DNA of 46,561 bases from a virus. The number at the start of each line of letters is the position of its first letter. The stretch's first letter is position 1. The DNA is taken from positions 1 through 46,561 of the IMG/VR virus record IMGVR_UViG_3300020450_000034; one strand, given 5' to 3'. Both the position numbers and the translations under genes were made by a program. Positions 15,733 through 23,814 of the stretch are shown in pieces. Under the pieces are notes generated by a model. It was given only the letters and a program-made list of their open reading frames with translations. It did no database searches and was not told the origin of the DNA.

Positions 15733-15761
15733 ATAATAATGTAGTTAGAGTTTATTGTCAA
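15733..15761 (-). promoter_or_regulatory. sigma70-type early promoter P3 (gene 1), leaderless geometry
   Basis: TTGACA (15756-15761) and TATTAT (15733-15738) on the minus strand are spaced by 17 nt. The seventh base after the -10 box is the A of the gene 1 ATG. The TGA in TTGACA is also the stop codon of gp13. Confidence 0.7.
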
Positions 15762-16498
15762 CCGATAATAACGCCAAGTCCTGCTTGTCCTTCTGCATAG
15801 TACTTGAGATCATCTTCCAGTTTGTCTAATGTTGCTTGTGCATCCATACGCAATGCATCTGCATTAAGGCTAGTCCCACCTTGTGGGCCTGCAATAGTAT
15901 TAAATTTTCCACGTGCTTCTGCCAGTATTAACTTACTGTGTGCAAGTGCATAATCTTTTAACCAAGGAGCACAATACGGATCAGTAAGCAGTTCTTCATC
16001 GCTTCTTTGTTTGTAAGCATGAATGAATACTGTATCATCTGCTTTTACTTTTCTATGTAATAAAAGTTTTTTAGTGACTGTATTAAAAGTAAACGTATAG
16101 TTTTCTCCAAACAGTTTACCTAGTGTTTCTCTGTGTTGACTTAGTGCATCATACACTGCCATACCACCTGCTCTACCACTGTATAATAGATAATTGTTAA
16201 GATATGCAGTTTCGAATGGTTCTATATCACCTTGTCCACCACTGTTTAATGTTCCACTTGTTCTTCTATAAACATCATATACATCTACTACATCATTATC
16301 TAATGTGTATTCACTTATATCTTTAGTAAGCTCTAACAATACAAATGCTTCTTCAAGAGCATTTTCACTGCGTTGTCTATATTTTTCAAAACTTTTTTTA
16401 ATAGCCACATCATAATGTTCAGGGTCAAGTTCTACATCAACCATCTGTCCACCAAGTCGTAGTTCTATTTCTTTTACTAAATCGTCTCTAAGTGCCAT
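15758..16498 (-). CDS. 13: gp13, neck protein
   Basis: 246 aa (T4 gp13 is 309). The N-terminus (LRDDLVKEIELRLGGQMVDV, then ELDPEHYDVAI) matches T4 gp13 (LKDVILRRLGAPIINVELT). The C-terminus also matches: WLKDYALAHSKLILAEARGK (T4 has [20 protein letters not shown]), an AGPQGGTSLNAD turn, and the ending GLGVIIG (T4 ends FGILVG). gp13 closes the portal after packaging together with gp14 and joins head to tail. The late box TATAAATA lies exactly 5 nt before the ATG with no ribosome binding site. Its partner gp14 is on the opposite strand, beyond the 409-aa gene. Confidence 0.9.
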   Translation of the reverse strand: MALRDDLVKEIELRLGGQMVDVELDPEHYDVAIKKSFEKYRQRSENALEEAFVLLELTKDISEYTLDNDVVDVYDVYRRTSGTLNSGGQGDIEPFETAYLNNYLLYSGRAGGMAVYDALSQHRETLGKLFGENYTFTFNTVTKKLLLHRKVKADDTVFIHAYKQRSDEELLTDPYCAPWLKDYALAHSKLILAEARGKFNTIAGPQGGTSLNADALRMDAQATLDKLEDDLKYYAEGQAGLGVIIG

Positions 16499-16503
16499 AC
16501 AAG

Positions 16504-16511
16504 TATTTATA
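16504..16511 (-). promoter_or_regulatory. T4-type late promoter box, leaderless spacing (gp13)
   Basis: Perfect TATAAATA on the minus strand, then CTTGT, then the gp13 ATG. A T4-type start would fall on the A of the ATG. Confidence 0.75.
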
Positions 16512-17741
16512 CTACTTGAATGCTTTTAATATTATAGTGTCAGCATTAAATCTGCCATTCAGTTTTGTTTCAGTTGTTTTAAGATATCCAAATTGTGCTT
16601 TTAGTTTGTGTTTGGTAATCTTTTTCCACTGAGGTAATACTTCGTCTGGTTTACGTACTGTTTTTTGTACACTCTTATTACTATCAAAGAATTGTAATGT
16701 TGTGCCTTTAACTTTGAATGTTGCATGTTCTTCAGCATGATATATGCCAATTTTTCTATTTTTAATATTGAATACAACCAATACTGTGCTATCAATGATA
16801 TCTGCTGGTGGTATACTGCTAAGACCAAAATCTCCGTCGTATGGTTTAAACTTTAATTTTTTAACCAATTCTGCCGCGGACTTTTGTTTTGGCTTACGTA
16901 TAGCTCTTGTTTGTTTTTTCTCTGCTTTGATAATTTCAATACCATCAAAAACTCGCTTGTAAAAATCAAATAGATCTTTAATTTCTTTTTTACTGTAGTG
17001 TTCGTATCCTTCAGCAAGTTGCTTTTGCATTTCATCACGTTTATTAGGTGCAGGAAGATTTAATAGCTCTTGTAATTCTTCATAGCTACCTCTATAATAT
17101 TGATCTACGAAACGTAAATGTCCTAAATTCATTTCGTGTTTTTTGAAATAAGACAAAGGATTCTTTTTAATTAATTGTACTGCCTTACTGTCTCTTAGCC
17201 AATCATCCAACCATTGTTCAAATTCTTCCATTTTATCTTGTGTTGCTTCTTCTACTCTTTCCTGTATAGTAGGTATGTAAATATTTTTCTTTTTCTTATC
17301 GTCAGCTTTTTTTACTTCAGCAATGTGTTTGCCTTTTTCAATAAGTTCAGCAATCTTAGGTTTAATATAATCAGTCATTGGATGTATATCACCACTAGTA
17401 CCTGGACAACTTTGCCAATATTCTTGTTCTTTTTCATTGTAGTCAGGACAACCATCAAGTAACATTTTACAATATATGCCTACTAGCCCTTCGAACTTGG
17501 CGGCTTTCTTTGCATTTGCAATCTCAGATTTACTATAACTATTTTCTTTCATCCAAGTAAAAATATGTTCAATGTTGTCTGTATGTTTAAAGTTCATGTA
17601 ATAGAAGTCACTATTACCTCGTTTCATTCTACTAAACTTTGAACCATCTAATTTTTCCCAGCCGTCATATCCAGGCGCCTGTAGTCCTTTTACACTACGC
17701 CTTGCTAGTTTCTTCTTTGCTTTGCGAACAGATATTGCCAT
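16512..17741 (-). CDS. Conserved phage protein of unknown function with a strong early-type promoter
   Basis: 409 aa, basic and lysine-rich. It starts MAISVRKAKKKLARRS. The middle (about residues 120-280) is helical and charged; the C-terminal third has several beta-like strands (TVLVVFNIKNRKIGIYH, ATFKVKGTTLQFF) and ends in a Lys-rich segment. No catalytic motif, signal peptide or membrane helix is seen. I recall N-termini of this kind in uncharacterised proteins of other marine T4-like phages but cannot name a family. The best sigma70 promoter of the window drives it, with GGAGAG before the ATG, so it is probably made early despite sitting among late tail genes. A nucleic-acid-binding role is possible from its charge but unproven. 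Confidence 0.65.
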   Translation of the reverse strand: MAISVRKAKKKLARRSVKGLQAPGYDGWEKLDGSKFSRMKRGNSDFYYMNFKHTDNIEHIFTWMKENSYSKSEIANAKKAAKFEGLVGIYCKMLLDGCPDYNEKEQEYWQSCPGTSGDIHPMTDYIKPKIAELIEKGKHIAEVKKADDKKKKNIYIPTIQERVEEATQDKMEEFEQWLDDWLRDSKAVQLIKKNPLSYFKKHEMNLGHLRFVDQYYRGSYEELQELLNLPAPNKRDEMQKQLAEGYEHYSKKEIKDLFDFYKRVFDGIEIIKAEKKQTRAIRKPKQKSAAELVKKLKFKPYDGDFGLSSIPPADIIDSTVLVVFNIKNRKIGIYHAEEHATFKVKGTTLQFFDSNKSVQKTVRKPDEVLPQWKKITKHKLKAQFGYLKTTETKLNGRFNADTIILKAFK

Positions 17742-17764
17742 TACTCTCTCCTGATGTTTCTACT

Positions 17765-17792
17765 ATTATAGCATCTTTTACTTATTTGTCAA
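17765..17792 (-). promoter_or_regulatory. sigma70-type early promoter P4 (consensus)
   Basis: Perfect TTGACA (17787-17792) and perfect TATAAT (17765-17770) on the minus strand, spacer 16 nt. It drives the 409-aa gene and shares a 78-nt divergent region with the gp14 late promoter. Confidence 0.85.
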
Positions 17793-17806
17793 CCTGTGTA
17801 AAACCA

Positions 17807-17814
17807 GCTAAATA
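17807..17814 (+). promoter_or_regulatory. T4-type late promoter box, leaderless spacing (gp14)
   Basis: GCTAAATA on the plus strand, then TACGT, then the gp14 ATG: the same 5-nt spacing as for gp13 and gp17. No ribosome binding site lies upstream of the ATG. Confidence 0.7.
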
Positions 17815-17819
17815 TACGT

Positions 17820-18911
17820 ATGCCACGATTAAGCGTTTATAAACCGACAAAAACCAATGATTACTACTTTATGGATAGAAGTATTCGTGAACAATTCAGT
17901 GTAGGTGGTACAGGTGTGCATGTACACAAATATATAGGTCCTGCCGCCATGCCTGATAAAAAAGATCCTTCACAACCTAATTACATGGCAGGTAGTGAAG
18001 TTGATCCGTTAAACGGTGAATTTATTAATGTAGAAGGTTTATTAAATGAAACCAAAGTACAAGATTTACTGTTTATGGAAAACAGAGATAGAAAGTATGA
18101 TAAAGACGTTTATGATTTACGTGGAGTATACAATGTACAAGATACAGATTTTGATTTGACACAATTTGGTTTATTTTTAAGTAATGATCAATTGTATATG
18201 ACTTTCCATATTAACGAAATGGTAGAAGTTGTTGGAAGAAAACTTATGCCAGGTGATGTGCTTGAACTACCTCATCTCAGAGATGCACTATTACTGAGCA
18301 ATGACAGGAAAGCTATTAACAAATATTATGTAGTAAATGATGCAAACAGAGGTGCTGAAGGATTTAGCCAAACATGGTATCCTCATATTTGGAGGGTTAA
18401 ACTATCACCATTAACAGACAGCCAAGAGTACTATGATATTCTAGGAGACAGTAAGGATAGTGAAAGTCTTAAAAATGACGTCAGTACGTATAAGAGTGAA
18501 TTTAATATAAGTGATGCTATTGTTGAAGCCGCGGATCTTCAAGATCCAAACGGAACGAGTTTAACCACACATTTGTTTGGTTATGATCATGCAACAAGTG
18601 GAGGACTTGTAAACCAAGACAATTCATACGACCACGGTGAAACAATTGCAAGTGGTGATCAATTTCCAACTGATCCTAATCAAGGTGATTATTTTATACG
18701 AAATGATTTTAATCCAAATAGACTATTTGTTAGAAGAGGCAGTAGATGGCATAGATTGTATGACAACATTACAGATAAAACTTGGACAGACAAGACATAC
18801 AATGCAAGTGATTACATCAACAACAATCGAACTACAGTAATTGATGATCGAGAATTCAACGAACAAACTCCACTAAGTGAAGTTATTAAACCTAAACCGG
18901 ATAATACATAA
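17820..18911 (+). CDS. 14: gp14, neck protein
   Basis: 363 aa, longer than T4 gp14 (256 aa). The N-terminal two thirds follow the marine gp14 pattern: RLSVYKPTKTNDYYFMDRSI, FSVGGTGVHVHKYIGP, LLFMENRDRKYDKDVYDLRG, FDLTQFGLFLSNDQLY, VVGRKLMPGDVLELPHL, then the FSQTWYPHIWRVK segment. gp14 binds the gp13 ring and joins the head to the tail. The C-terminal part (about residues 240-363) is an extension that includes PTDPNQGDYFIRND and RGSRWHRLYD, one of the surface modules seen in the sheath and fibres. It opens the only plus-strand block of the window, and its stop overlaps the gp15 ATG. Confidence 0.9.
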   Translation: MPRLSVYKPTKTNDYYFMDRSIREQFSVGGTGVHVHKYIGPAAMPDKKDPSQPNYMAGSEVDPLNGEFINVEGLLNETKVQDLLFMENRDRKYDKDVYDLRGVYNVQDTDFDLTQFGLFLSNDQLYMTFHINEMVEVVGRKLMPGDVLELPHLRDALLLSNDRKAINKYYVVNDANRGAEGFSQTWYPHIWRVKLSPLTDSQEYYDILGDSKDSESLKNDVSTYKSEFNISDAIVEAADLQDPNGTSLTTHLFGYDHATSGGLVNQDNSYDHGETIASGDQFPTDPNQGDYFIRNDFNPNRLFVRRGSRWHRLYDNITDKTWTDKTYNASDYINNNRTTVIDDREFNEQTPLSEVIKPKPDNT

Positions 18912-20314
18912 TGGCATACGAAACATCAAAACTAACGGCAGTTCCTTACTTTTATGATAAACAACTTCGCAGATATATTCAACAGTTTATAAGAATATTT
19001 GCAGGCTTTCAAGTAGCAATGCACGTTGACGAAGCTGGCGAACTAGTTTATCAAACTGTTCCTGTACGGTATGGTGATGTAAGTAGAATGGCGGCTCATA
19101 TAGTAAGAGAGAATTCGGAAAACATGTTGCAAACAACTCCTTTTATCAGTTGTCATGTAACGGGTTTAGAAGTTGCTCCACAAATGAGAACATTTTCGCA
19201 GTACGAAGAGACTGTACCTGTATACGAAAAGAAATATAATGAAGCTACCAACAGTTATGAAAATGAAGTAGGCAATGCTTATAGTATTCAAAGACATCAA
19301 CCAGTTCCATACACACTGAACATGCAGGTTGATTTGTGGACATCAAATACAGAACAAAAATTACAAATGCTGGAGCAGATATTGGTGCTATTTAATCCAA
19401 CACTTAACATTCATACAAGTAATAATCCAATGGACTGGAGTACACTGAGCTATGTAGAACTAATTGCTAGCACCTGGAGTATGAGAGCAATTCCTAGCGG
19501 AGTAGATGATATAATAGATATTAGTACAATGACTTTTACAATGCCTGTGCTAATTAATCCTCCTGCTAAAGTAGTTAAAAACAGTGTAATTCATACAATT
19601 ATTGATAACATTGAAGATGTTGATGCCGATGCTCTCAGTTCATTGAGATTAGGAAACGACTACACTCCGTTGTTTACCAGCTTTAAAGTAGTAACGCTTG
19701 ATGCATTAAAAATGAAATTTGAAGTTGATTCTAGTGGTAATGCTACTGCACAACTATTAAGTGAAAATGGTACAAATTTAGATAGTAGTGGAAATATTTT
19801 GAATTGGGCAACTACTCTCAAAGGCTTTGGAGAGATAAGAGATGATGTAAGTCAACTAAGGCTAAAACAAACAACAGATCCCAGCATTACAACAGGTGAT
19901 GTAATTGGCACAATAAAGATAAACTCTGGCAATGTAAATTTATTAGATATTACAATAGATTCTGCAACTAAACCTGCAAATACACAAGGCACAGTAGATG
20001 CAGTAATTAATCCACAATCTAACACTCCAGGTGATGGTACTTTACCTGCGGCGGTAGATGGACAAAGATATTTGATATTAGCTGATATTGCGGGTGGTGC
20101 AGGTTGGTTAGGCAGTACAGCAAAAAAGAACGATATAATACAATACAGTGTTGGAACAAATCAATGGAACACAGTATTCGATAGTAGTGCAGTTGGTACT
20201 ATCCAATATGTAACTAATACAACAACACTAGACAGTTTAAAATGGACCGGTACTGACTGGGTAAACAGTTTTGAAGGAACTTATAACCCAGGATTTTGGC
20301 GTGTATATTTATAG
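18911..20314 (+). CDS. 15: gp15, tail completion / sheath stabiliser protein
   Basis: 467 aa (T4 gp15 is 272). Typical marine gp15 features are YFYDKQLRRYIQQFIRIFAG, QTVPVRYGDVSRMAAHI, RENSENMLQTTPFISC, YSIQRHQPVPYTLNMQVDLW, LVLFNPTLNIHTSNNPMDWS and FTMPVLINPPAKV. gp15 forms the hexameric terminator at the top of the tail that receives the neck. Residues from about 250 onward are an extension; near residues 375-430 it contains DGQRYLILADIAGGAGWLG and QYSVGTNQWNTVFDSS, again the surface-type module. It is coupled to gp14 by a 1-nt stop/start overlap. Confidence 0.92.
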   Translation: MAYETSKLTAVPYFYDKQLRRYIQQFIRIFAGFQVAMHVDEAGELVYQTVPVRYGDVSRMAAHIVRENSENMLQTTPFISCHVTGLEVAPQMRTFSQYEETVPVYEKKYNEATNSYENEVGNAYSIQRHQPVPYTLNMQVDLWTSNTEQKLQMLEQILVLFNPTLNIHTSNNPMDWSTLSYVELIASTWSMRAIPSGVDDIIDISTMTFTMPVLINPPAKVVKNSVIHTIIDNIEDVDADALSSLRLGNDYTPLFTSFKVVTLDALKMKFEVDSSGNATAQLLSENGTNLDSSGNILNWATTLKGFGEIRDDVSQLRLKQTTDPSITTGDVIGTIKINSGNVNLLDITIDSATKPANTQGTVDAVINPQSNTPGDGTLPAAVDGQRYLILADIAGGAGWLGSTAKKNDIIQYSVGTNQWNTVFDSSAVGTIQYVTNTTTLDSLKWTGTDWVNSFEGTYNPGFWRVYL

Positions 20315-20321
20315 TGTATAA

Positions 20322-21032
20322 ATGAATTCAATAATTAAATTTTATAAAAGTTTACCATTCAATAAAGTGTCTGACAAATTATATTGTAAACAAGTAAACA
20401 AATCCAAAACACCGTGGATACAATTAGATAGTTGTATAGAGGATAGCAATGATGTATTAGAATTAGGTTGTGGTACTGGATGGTTAAGTAATCGAATTGC
20501 AAATAATTATAATATTAATGTTACTGGTATAGATATATTAAAAGAAAATATAGATAATGCAAGTAAATACAAAAATAAAAATACAGAGTTTTTTGAAGAA
20601 GATATTTTAACCACTACAAGACGTGCAGATACTATAGTAAGTATTGGCGTATTACATCACATGCCTAATCAGAATATTAAAAACTTAATTAAACATAGTG
20701 TAAGCCTAGCAAACAAATATGCTTTTATTGGTTTATATTACAAACATAGTAGAGATGCCGTATTAGAATATTTTGATACTATACCAAAAGATAAAAGATA
20801 CAAACATTTTAAAAAATTAACACCTTGGATAACTGATGATGTGCAAAGTAAAAGCTGGTTCCGTGATCAATTTGAACATCCTTATGAATGTAGTGTAACA
20901 TTAGAAGATTTTAACATAGGAATTGAACATCAATGTTTTGGACACTATGACAAAAATAGAACTTTAGAACGACTTAACAATGGAGAATTTGTAAGTGGGT
21001 TTATATATGGAGTATTTAATTTAAATGATTAA
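20322..21032 (+). CDS. Class I SAM-dependent methyltransferase
   Basis: 236 aa. Motif I VLELGCGTGW (residues 45-54) binds S-adenosylmethionine. An acidic VTGIDIL segment (motif II) and IVSIGVLHHMPN (motif IV region) complete the Rossmann-type core. The C-terminal 90 residues, with KSWFRDQFEHPYE, are a substrate region I cannot assign. The substrate may be a small molecule, glycan or protein. It follows gp15 by 7 nt without a clear ribosome binding site and overlaps the Nudix gene by 8 nt. Its base composition is more AT-rich than the flanking structural genes, suggesting separate acquisition. Confidence 0.85.
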   Translation: MNSIIKFYKSLPFNKVSDKLYCKQVNKSKTPWIQLDSCIEDSNDVLELGCGTGWLSNRIANNYNINVTGIDILKENIDNASKYKNKNTEFFEEDILTTTRRADTIVSIGVLHHMPNQNIKNLIKHSVSLANKYAFIGLYYKHSRDAVLEYFDTIPKDKRYKHFKKLTPWITDDVQSKSWFRDQFEHPYECSVTLEDFNIGIEHQCFGHYDKNRTLERLNNGEFVSGFIYGVFNLND

Positions 21033-21483
21033 AGCAAGTGGTTGTTGTTTTCTTGCCTTAGACACAGGCAGAATCATGCTACAACAAAGAAGTAAAAAAG
21101 CAAGTCACCCATTAACTTGGAGTTTTTGGGGAGGCAAGAGTCATAAGCGTGAAAGACCTATTGAAACATTATTACGTGAGTGTAAGGAGGAATTAGGTCC
21201 TTTACCAGATATAGAAAAAGTTTATCCTTTGCATGAATTTATCAGTGAAGACCAAAAGTTTACATATAATACTTTTTGTGTTACAGTATTTGAAGAATTT
21301 ATTCCACAGTGCAATCATGAAAGTGCTGGTTATTGCTGGACAAACTTAGATTGCTGGCCCAAGCCCTTACACAGAGGTGCAAAAGTTGTTTTGACTAGAC
21401 CTGCAATGGTAGAAAAAATTAATACAATCTACAAAAGACAAAAAGATAAATTAGATTTGCCAAATTGGCTTGATGATTTTTAA
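21025..21483 (+). CDS. Nudix hydrolase
   Basis: 152 aa. A complete Nudix box G-x5-E-x7-RE-x2-EE-x-G is present: G37, E43, R51, E52, E55, E56, G58 (GGKSHKRERPIETLLRECKE and following). A HPLTWSFWGGK strand leads into it as in the MutT fold. Nudix enzymes hydrolyse nucleoside diphosphates linked to another moiety; T4 itself has NudE acting on ADP-ribose, NADH and diadenosine polyphosphates. This protein may clear such metabolites or nucleotide sugars; the substrate is not shown by the sequence. It is coupled to the methyltransferase and converges with the permease gene, with a 4-nt overlap of the 3' ends. Confidence 0.9.
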   Translation: MIKASGCCFLALDTGRIMLQQRSKKASHPLTWSFWGGKSHKRERPIETLLRECKEELGPLPDIEKVYPLHEFISEDQKFTYNTFCVTVFEEFIPQCNHESAGYCWTNLDCWPKPLHRGAKVVLTRPAMVEKINTIYKRQKDKLDLPNWLDDF

Positions 21484-22517
21484 AGTGTTAGAGCCGCGGC
21501 GGCTATTACTAATCCACCCCACATACCCAGTATTGTAATATAATATCTTAGTTTTGTACCAAAATATAACATACCAATAGTAACGCATTTGTGCATTGGA
21601 CTAATCAAATATCCTACAAAGTCAACTGCAAAAAACCAAGGCAAGTATGCAATACCATATATACTAGTCATTATAATCATAAGAGCTCCAAACCTACTGC
21701 TACTGCCTAGTGCAAAACTACCAGCAAAACTTATTGCAGTGAGGTACAAAAATCCACTCCAAGTATTGATATCCATGCCTGTATCACTTAAGAAAGTTTT
21801 AATAGCATCTGTATTTTGTCTTGCTAGATTGGCGGCAAATATAATTACTGCAACCCAAATAATAATTTTCCAGTCTACATATTTCAAAAGTTTTGGTATG
21901 TCAAATGTTTTTGTTACAACCATATAGTAAACAGTAAGTGATCCGAAAGCCCATAAAAAGTCTATTCCATATATAATCGCGGCTACACCAAATATATAGG
22001 GTAACAAGTATCTGGTAATTCTACTTACTTTTACTTCTTCGCCAATATCTTTAAGTTCGACATCTGTTTCTTTTACACCAAAGATTAAGTATGCTAAAAT
22101 GAAAACTACAGTTACAGCCAATAAAGGCCAAATTATTCCAATCCATTGTGCATAAGTTAATCCAAATGCCGCCATCGGAAGTATTACAGTTTTTTCTAAC
22201 GGTGACCAAAAATAGTAATGATGTGTGCTTACATAATCAATCGGGCCAAACTTTTCTCTGCCACAACAACCTTTGTCTGGTGCAAGTGATTCAAGCAAAC
22301 CAGCACTTACAGTTACTCTGCCTTTGATTGGCAGTAAACCCATAATAGCACTAACCAATGCAACTACTGCTCGTTTGCTTTTTATATTGTGTGCTAAAAA
22401 GTTAAAAGCATCACGGAACAATCCATGTTCTTTTACCATACCCGCAATCATCATTACAAATATTATTAAGAACAAGTATACTTGTCCTTTGAGTGCTAGT
22501 TCAATATATTCTATCAT
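21480..22517 (-). CDS. DUF401-like integral membrane permease
   Basis: 345 aa from the ATG at 22515-22517 (an in-frame TTG 6 nt upstream is less likely, as the ATG overlaps the previous stop as ATGA). About ten hydrophobic segments span the membrane. MGLLPIKGRVTVSAGLLESL near residues 60-80 and VGYLISPMHKCVTIGMLYFG near residue 305 resemble the two hairpin signatures of the DUF401 family, a branch of the ion-transporter (citrate/gluconate symporter) superfamily. WSPLEKTVILP and SFALGSSSRFGALMI fit the paired repeats. It would sit in the host inner membrane; the substrate is unknown. A multi-pass transporter is very unusual in a T4-like phage and suggests host origin. It is the last gene of the minus-strand accessory block. 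Confidence 0.65.
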   Translation of the reverse strand: MIEYIELALKGQVYLFLIIFVMMIAGMVKEHGLFRDAFNFLAHNIKSKRAVVALVSAIMGLLPIKGRVTVSAGLLESLAPDKGCCGREKFGPIDYVSTHHYYFWSPLEKTVILPMAAFGLTYAQWIGIIWPLLAVTVVFILAYLIFGVKETDVELKDIGEEVKVSRITRYLLPYIFGVAAIIYGIDFLWAFGSLTVYYMVVTKTFDIPKLLKYVDWKIIIWVAVIIFAANLARQNTDAIKTFLSDTGMDINTWSGFLYLTAISFAGSFALGSSSRFGALMIIMTSIYGIAYLPWFFAVDFVGYLISPMHKCVTIGMLYFGTKLRYYITILGMWGGLVIAAAALTL

Positions 22518-23215
22518 TTCCAAAATTTCCTGTATAGTTCTTTCATTTTTTGTATGTTATATACAAAGTTACTCTCCCATATGTAATGACGTTTTTCTAA
22601 CCAACGTGTGTCATTTTCATTTTTCTCTCTTACAATTAGTTCGCACGTTTGTTCAGTTATAGGAATCAAATGACACAAAGGTGTGCCTGCCTTAACTTTG
22701 CTAATATCTCCAAATCGATTCCAATACAACTGCACATTTATTTCTGTACTAACACTAGGATCTAGTATGCCTATACAACTTTCAAAATCAACATTATCAC
22801 TGTATGCAACTGGCAACATCAAAAACTTACAAGGAGCAATCAAATGCCAAGGCGTATTACATTTAATAATACTTTTGCAACTACCTAATCTATGTGGTAA
22901 AAATTTTGAAACTGTATCTGCATGTTGAATGCTTATACCTAATTTATTCAGATGTTCAGTTGGTGCTTGTAATTTTAATTGATCTCTAGTTGCTTGTACT
23001 GTAAAGTCATGCCAAGCTCTTACTACGTATCCTTGCTTGTACAGTTCACCAATACCGTTACATCTAAAAATATGTGACGAATGATTATCAGCTGATTTGT
23101 TTGCTATATAATCTTGTTTGGCTGTGCGTACCCAATTTGGTATAGCTTTGCCAATAGGTTCTATTGGCCATGTATCAAGCACTCCTGGATATGTGCAAAA
23201 AAATTGTATTTTCAA
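22514..23215 (-). CDS. Uncharacterised protein of a family common in marine phages
   Basis: 233 aa. The start is a TTG (23213-23215) overlapping the upstream stop as TTGA; no suitable ATG is nearby. It opens MKIQFFCTYPGVLD and contains NTPWHLIAPCKFLMLPVAYS and AGTPLCHLIPIT. The combined pattern (PW-x-I-x-x-P near residue 120, later GTPL-x-x-x-IP) is one I recall from uncharacterised proteins that often sit beside 2OG-Fe(II) oxygenases in marine phages and bacteria; I cannot confirm a family number. Several Cys and His residues are present but no catalytic motif is clear. Here too it directly follows an oxygenase gene, suggesting a joint role. Confidence 0.6.
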   Translation of the reverse strand: MKIQFFCTYPGVLDTWPIEPIGKAIPNWVRTAKQDYIANKSADNHSSHIFRCNGIGELYKQGYVVRAWHDFTVQATRDQLKLQAPTEHLNKLGISIQHADTVSKFLPHRLGSCKSIIKCNTPWHLIAPCKFLMLPVAYSDNVDFESCIGILDPSVSTEINVQLYWNRFGDISKVKAGTPLCHLIPITEQTCELIVREKNENDTRWLEKRHYIWESNFVYNIQKMKELYRKFWK

Positions 23216-23814
23216 CTTATGTGTCTCGGTGTTTGAAATCTTATATTGAATGCCATGTTTATTCTCTGCTGGTTGCTTGTATTTGTATCAGTTTCATGTG
23301 GCATCCAGGCGGGCCATACAATTAAATCTCCATCTTCTGGTTCATATGCAAACTTGTTCATAAACGGTGCATGTGGATGACAACTTTCTGTTACGTTCAT
23401 AGGATTGTGCCACGTAATATCGCCTGTGTCTTTACCTTGCAAGTAATAAACAGCAACATAGTGGTGCAGTCTATGATCATGCATTGCATTTCTACTGCCT
23501 ATGTCATTTATATTAGTCCAATAAGTTATTTCAGGAGGTCCATAATTTCTAACTTTTTGGTCATAACTTGGATCTAATTCTAAATAATAATCTATTGCAT
23601 TGTTGACACTGTCTCGGATATGTTCCATGAGCCAGACTATATCTGGATAATTGAATTCGTGCCTCCAACAGCCATCTTTAGTAAAATCCAAACCTTCACT
23701 AATACATTTAGTCTTTACATCTTGTGCAATATCTATCAGCTCTTTACGCTGAGCATCTGTGCCTATGTTGTTTTTAATAAAGACGTCAGCTTGTAATAGT
23801 TTCAGTACTTTCAT
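23212..23814 (-). CDS. 2-oxoglutarate/Fe(II)-dependent oxygenase
   Basis: 200 aa. The iron-binding region AMHDHRLHHYVAVYYL (H112 and H114), the distal H173 in WPAWMPHET and R184 in NQQRINMAFNIRF fit the double-stranded beta-helix 2OG-Fe(II) oxygenases of the short phage type (the group with the N-x-H-x-H...YYL signature). Such enzymes hydroxylate proteins, nucleic acids or small molecules using O2 and 2-oxoglutarate. It overlaps the U32-like/methyltransferase gene by 29 nt and the next gene by 4 nt. The fold call is good; the substrate is unknown. Confidence 0.8.
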   Translation of the reverse strand: MKVLKLLQADVFIKNNIGTDAQRKELIDIAQDVKTKCISEGLDFTKDGCWRHEFNYPDIVWLMEHIRDSVNNAIDYYLELDPSYDQKVRNYGPPEITYWTNINDIGSRNAMHDHRLHHYVAVYYLQGKDTGDITWHNPMNVTESCHPHAPFMNKFAYEPEDGDLIVWPAWMPHETDTNTSNQQRINMAFNIRFQTPRHIS

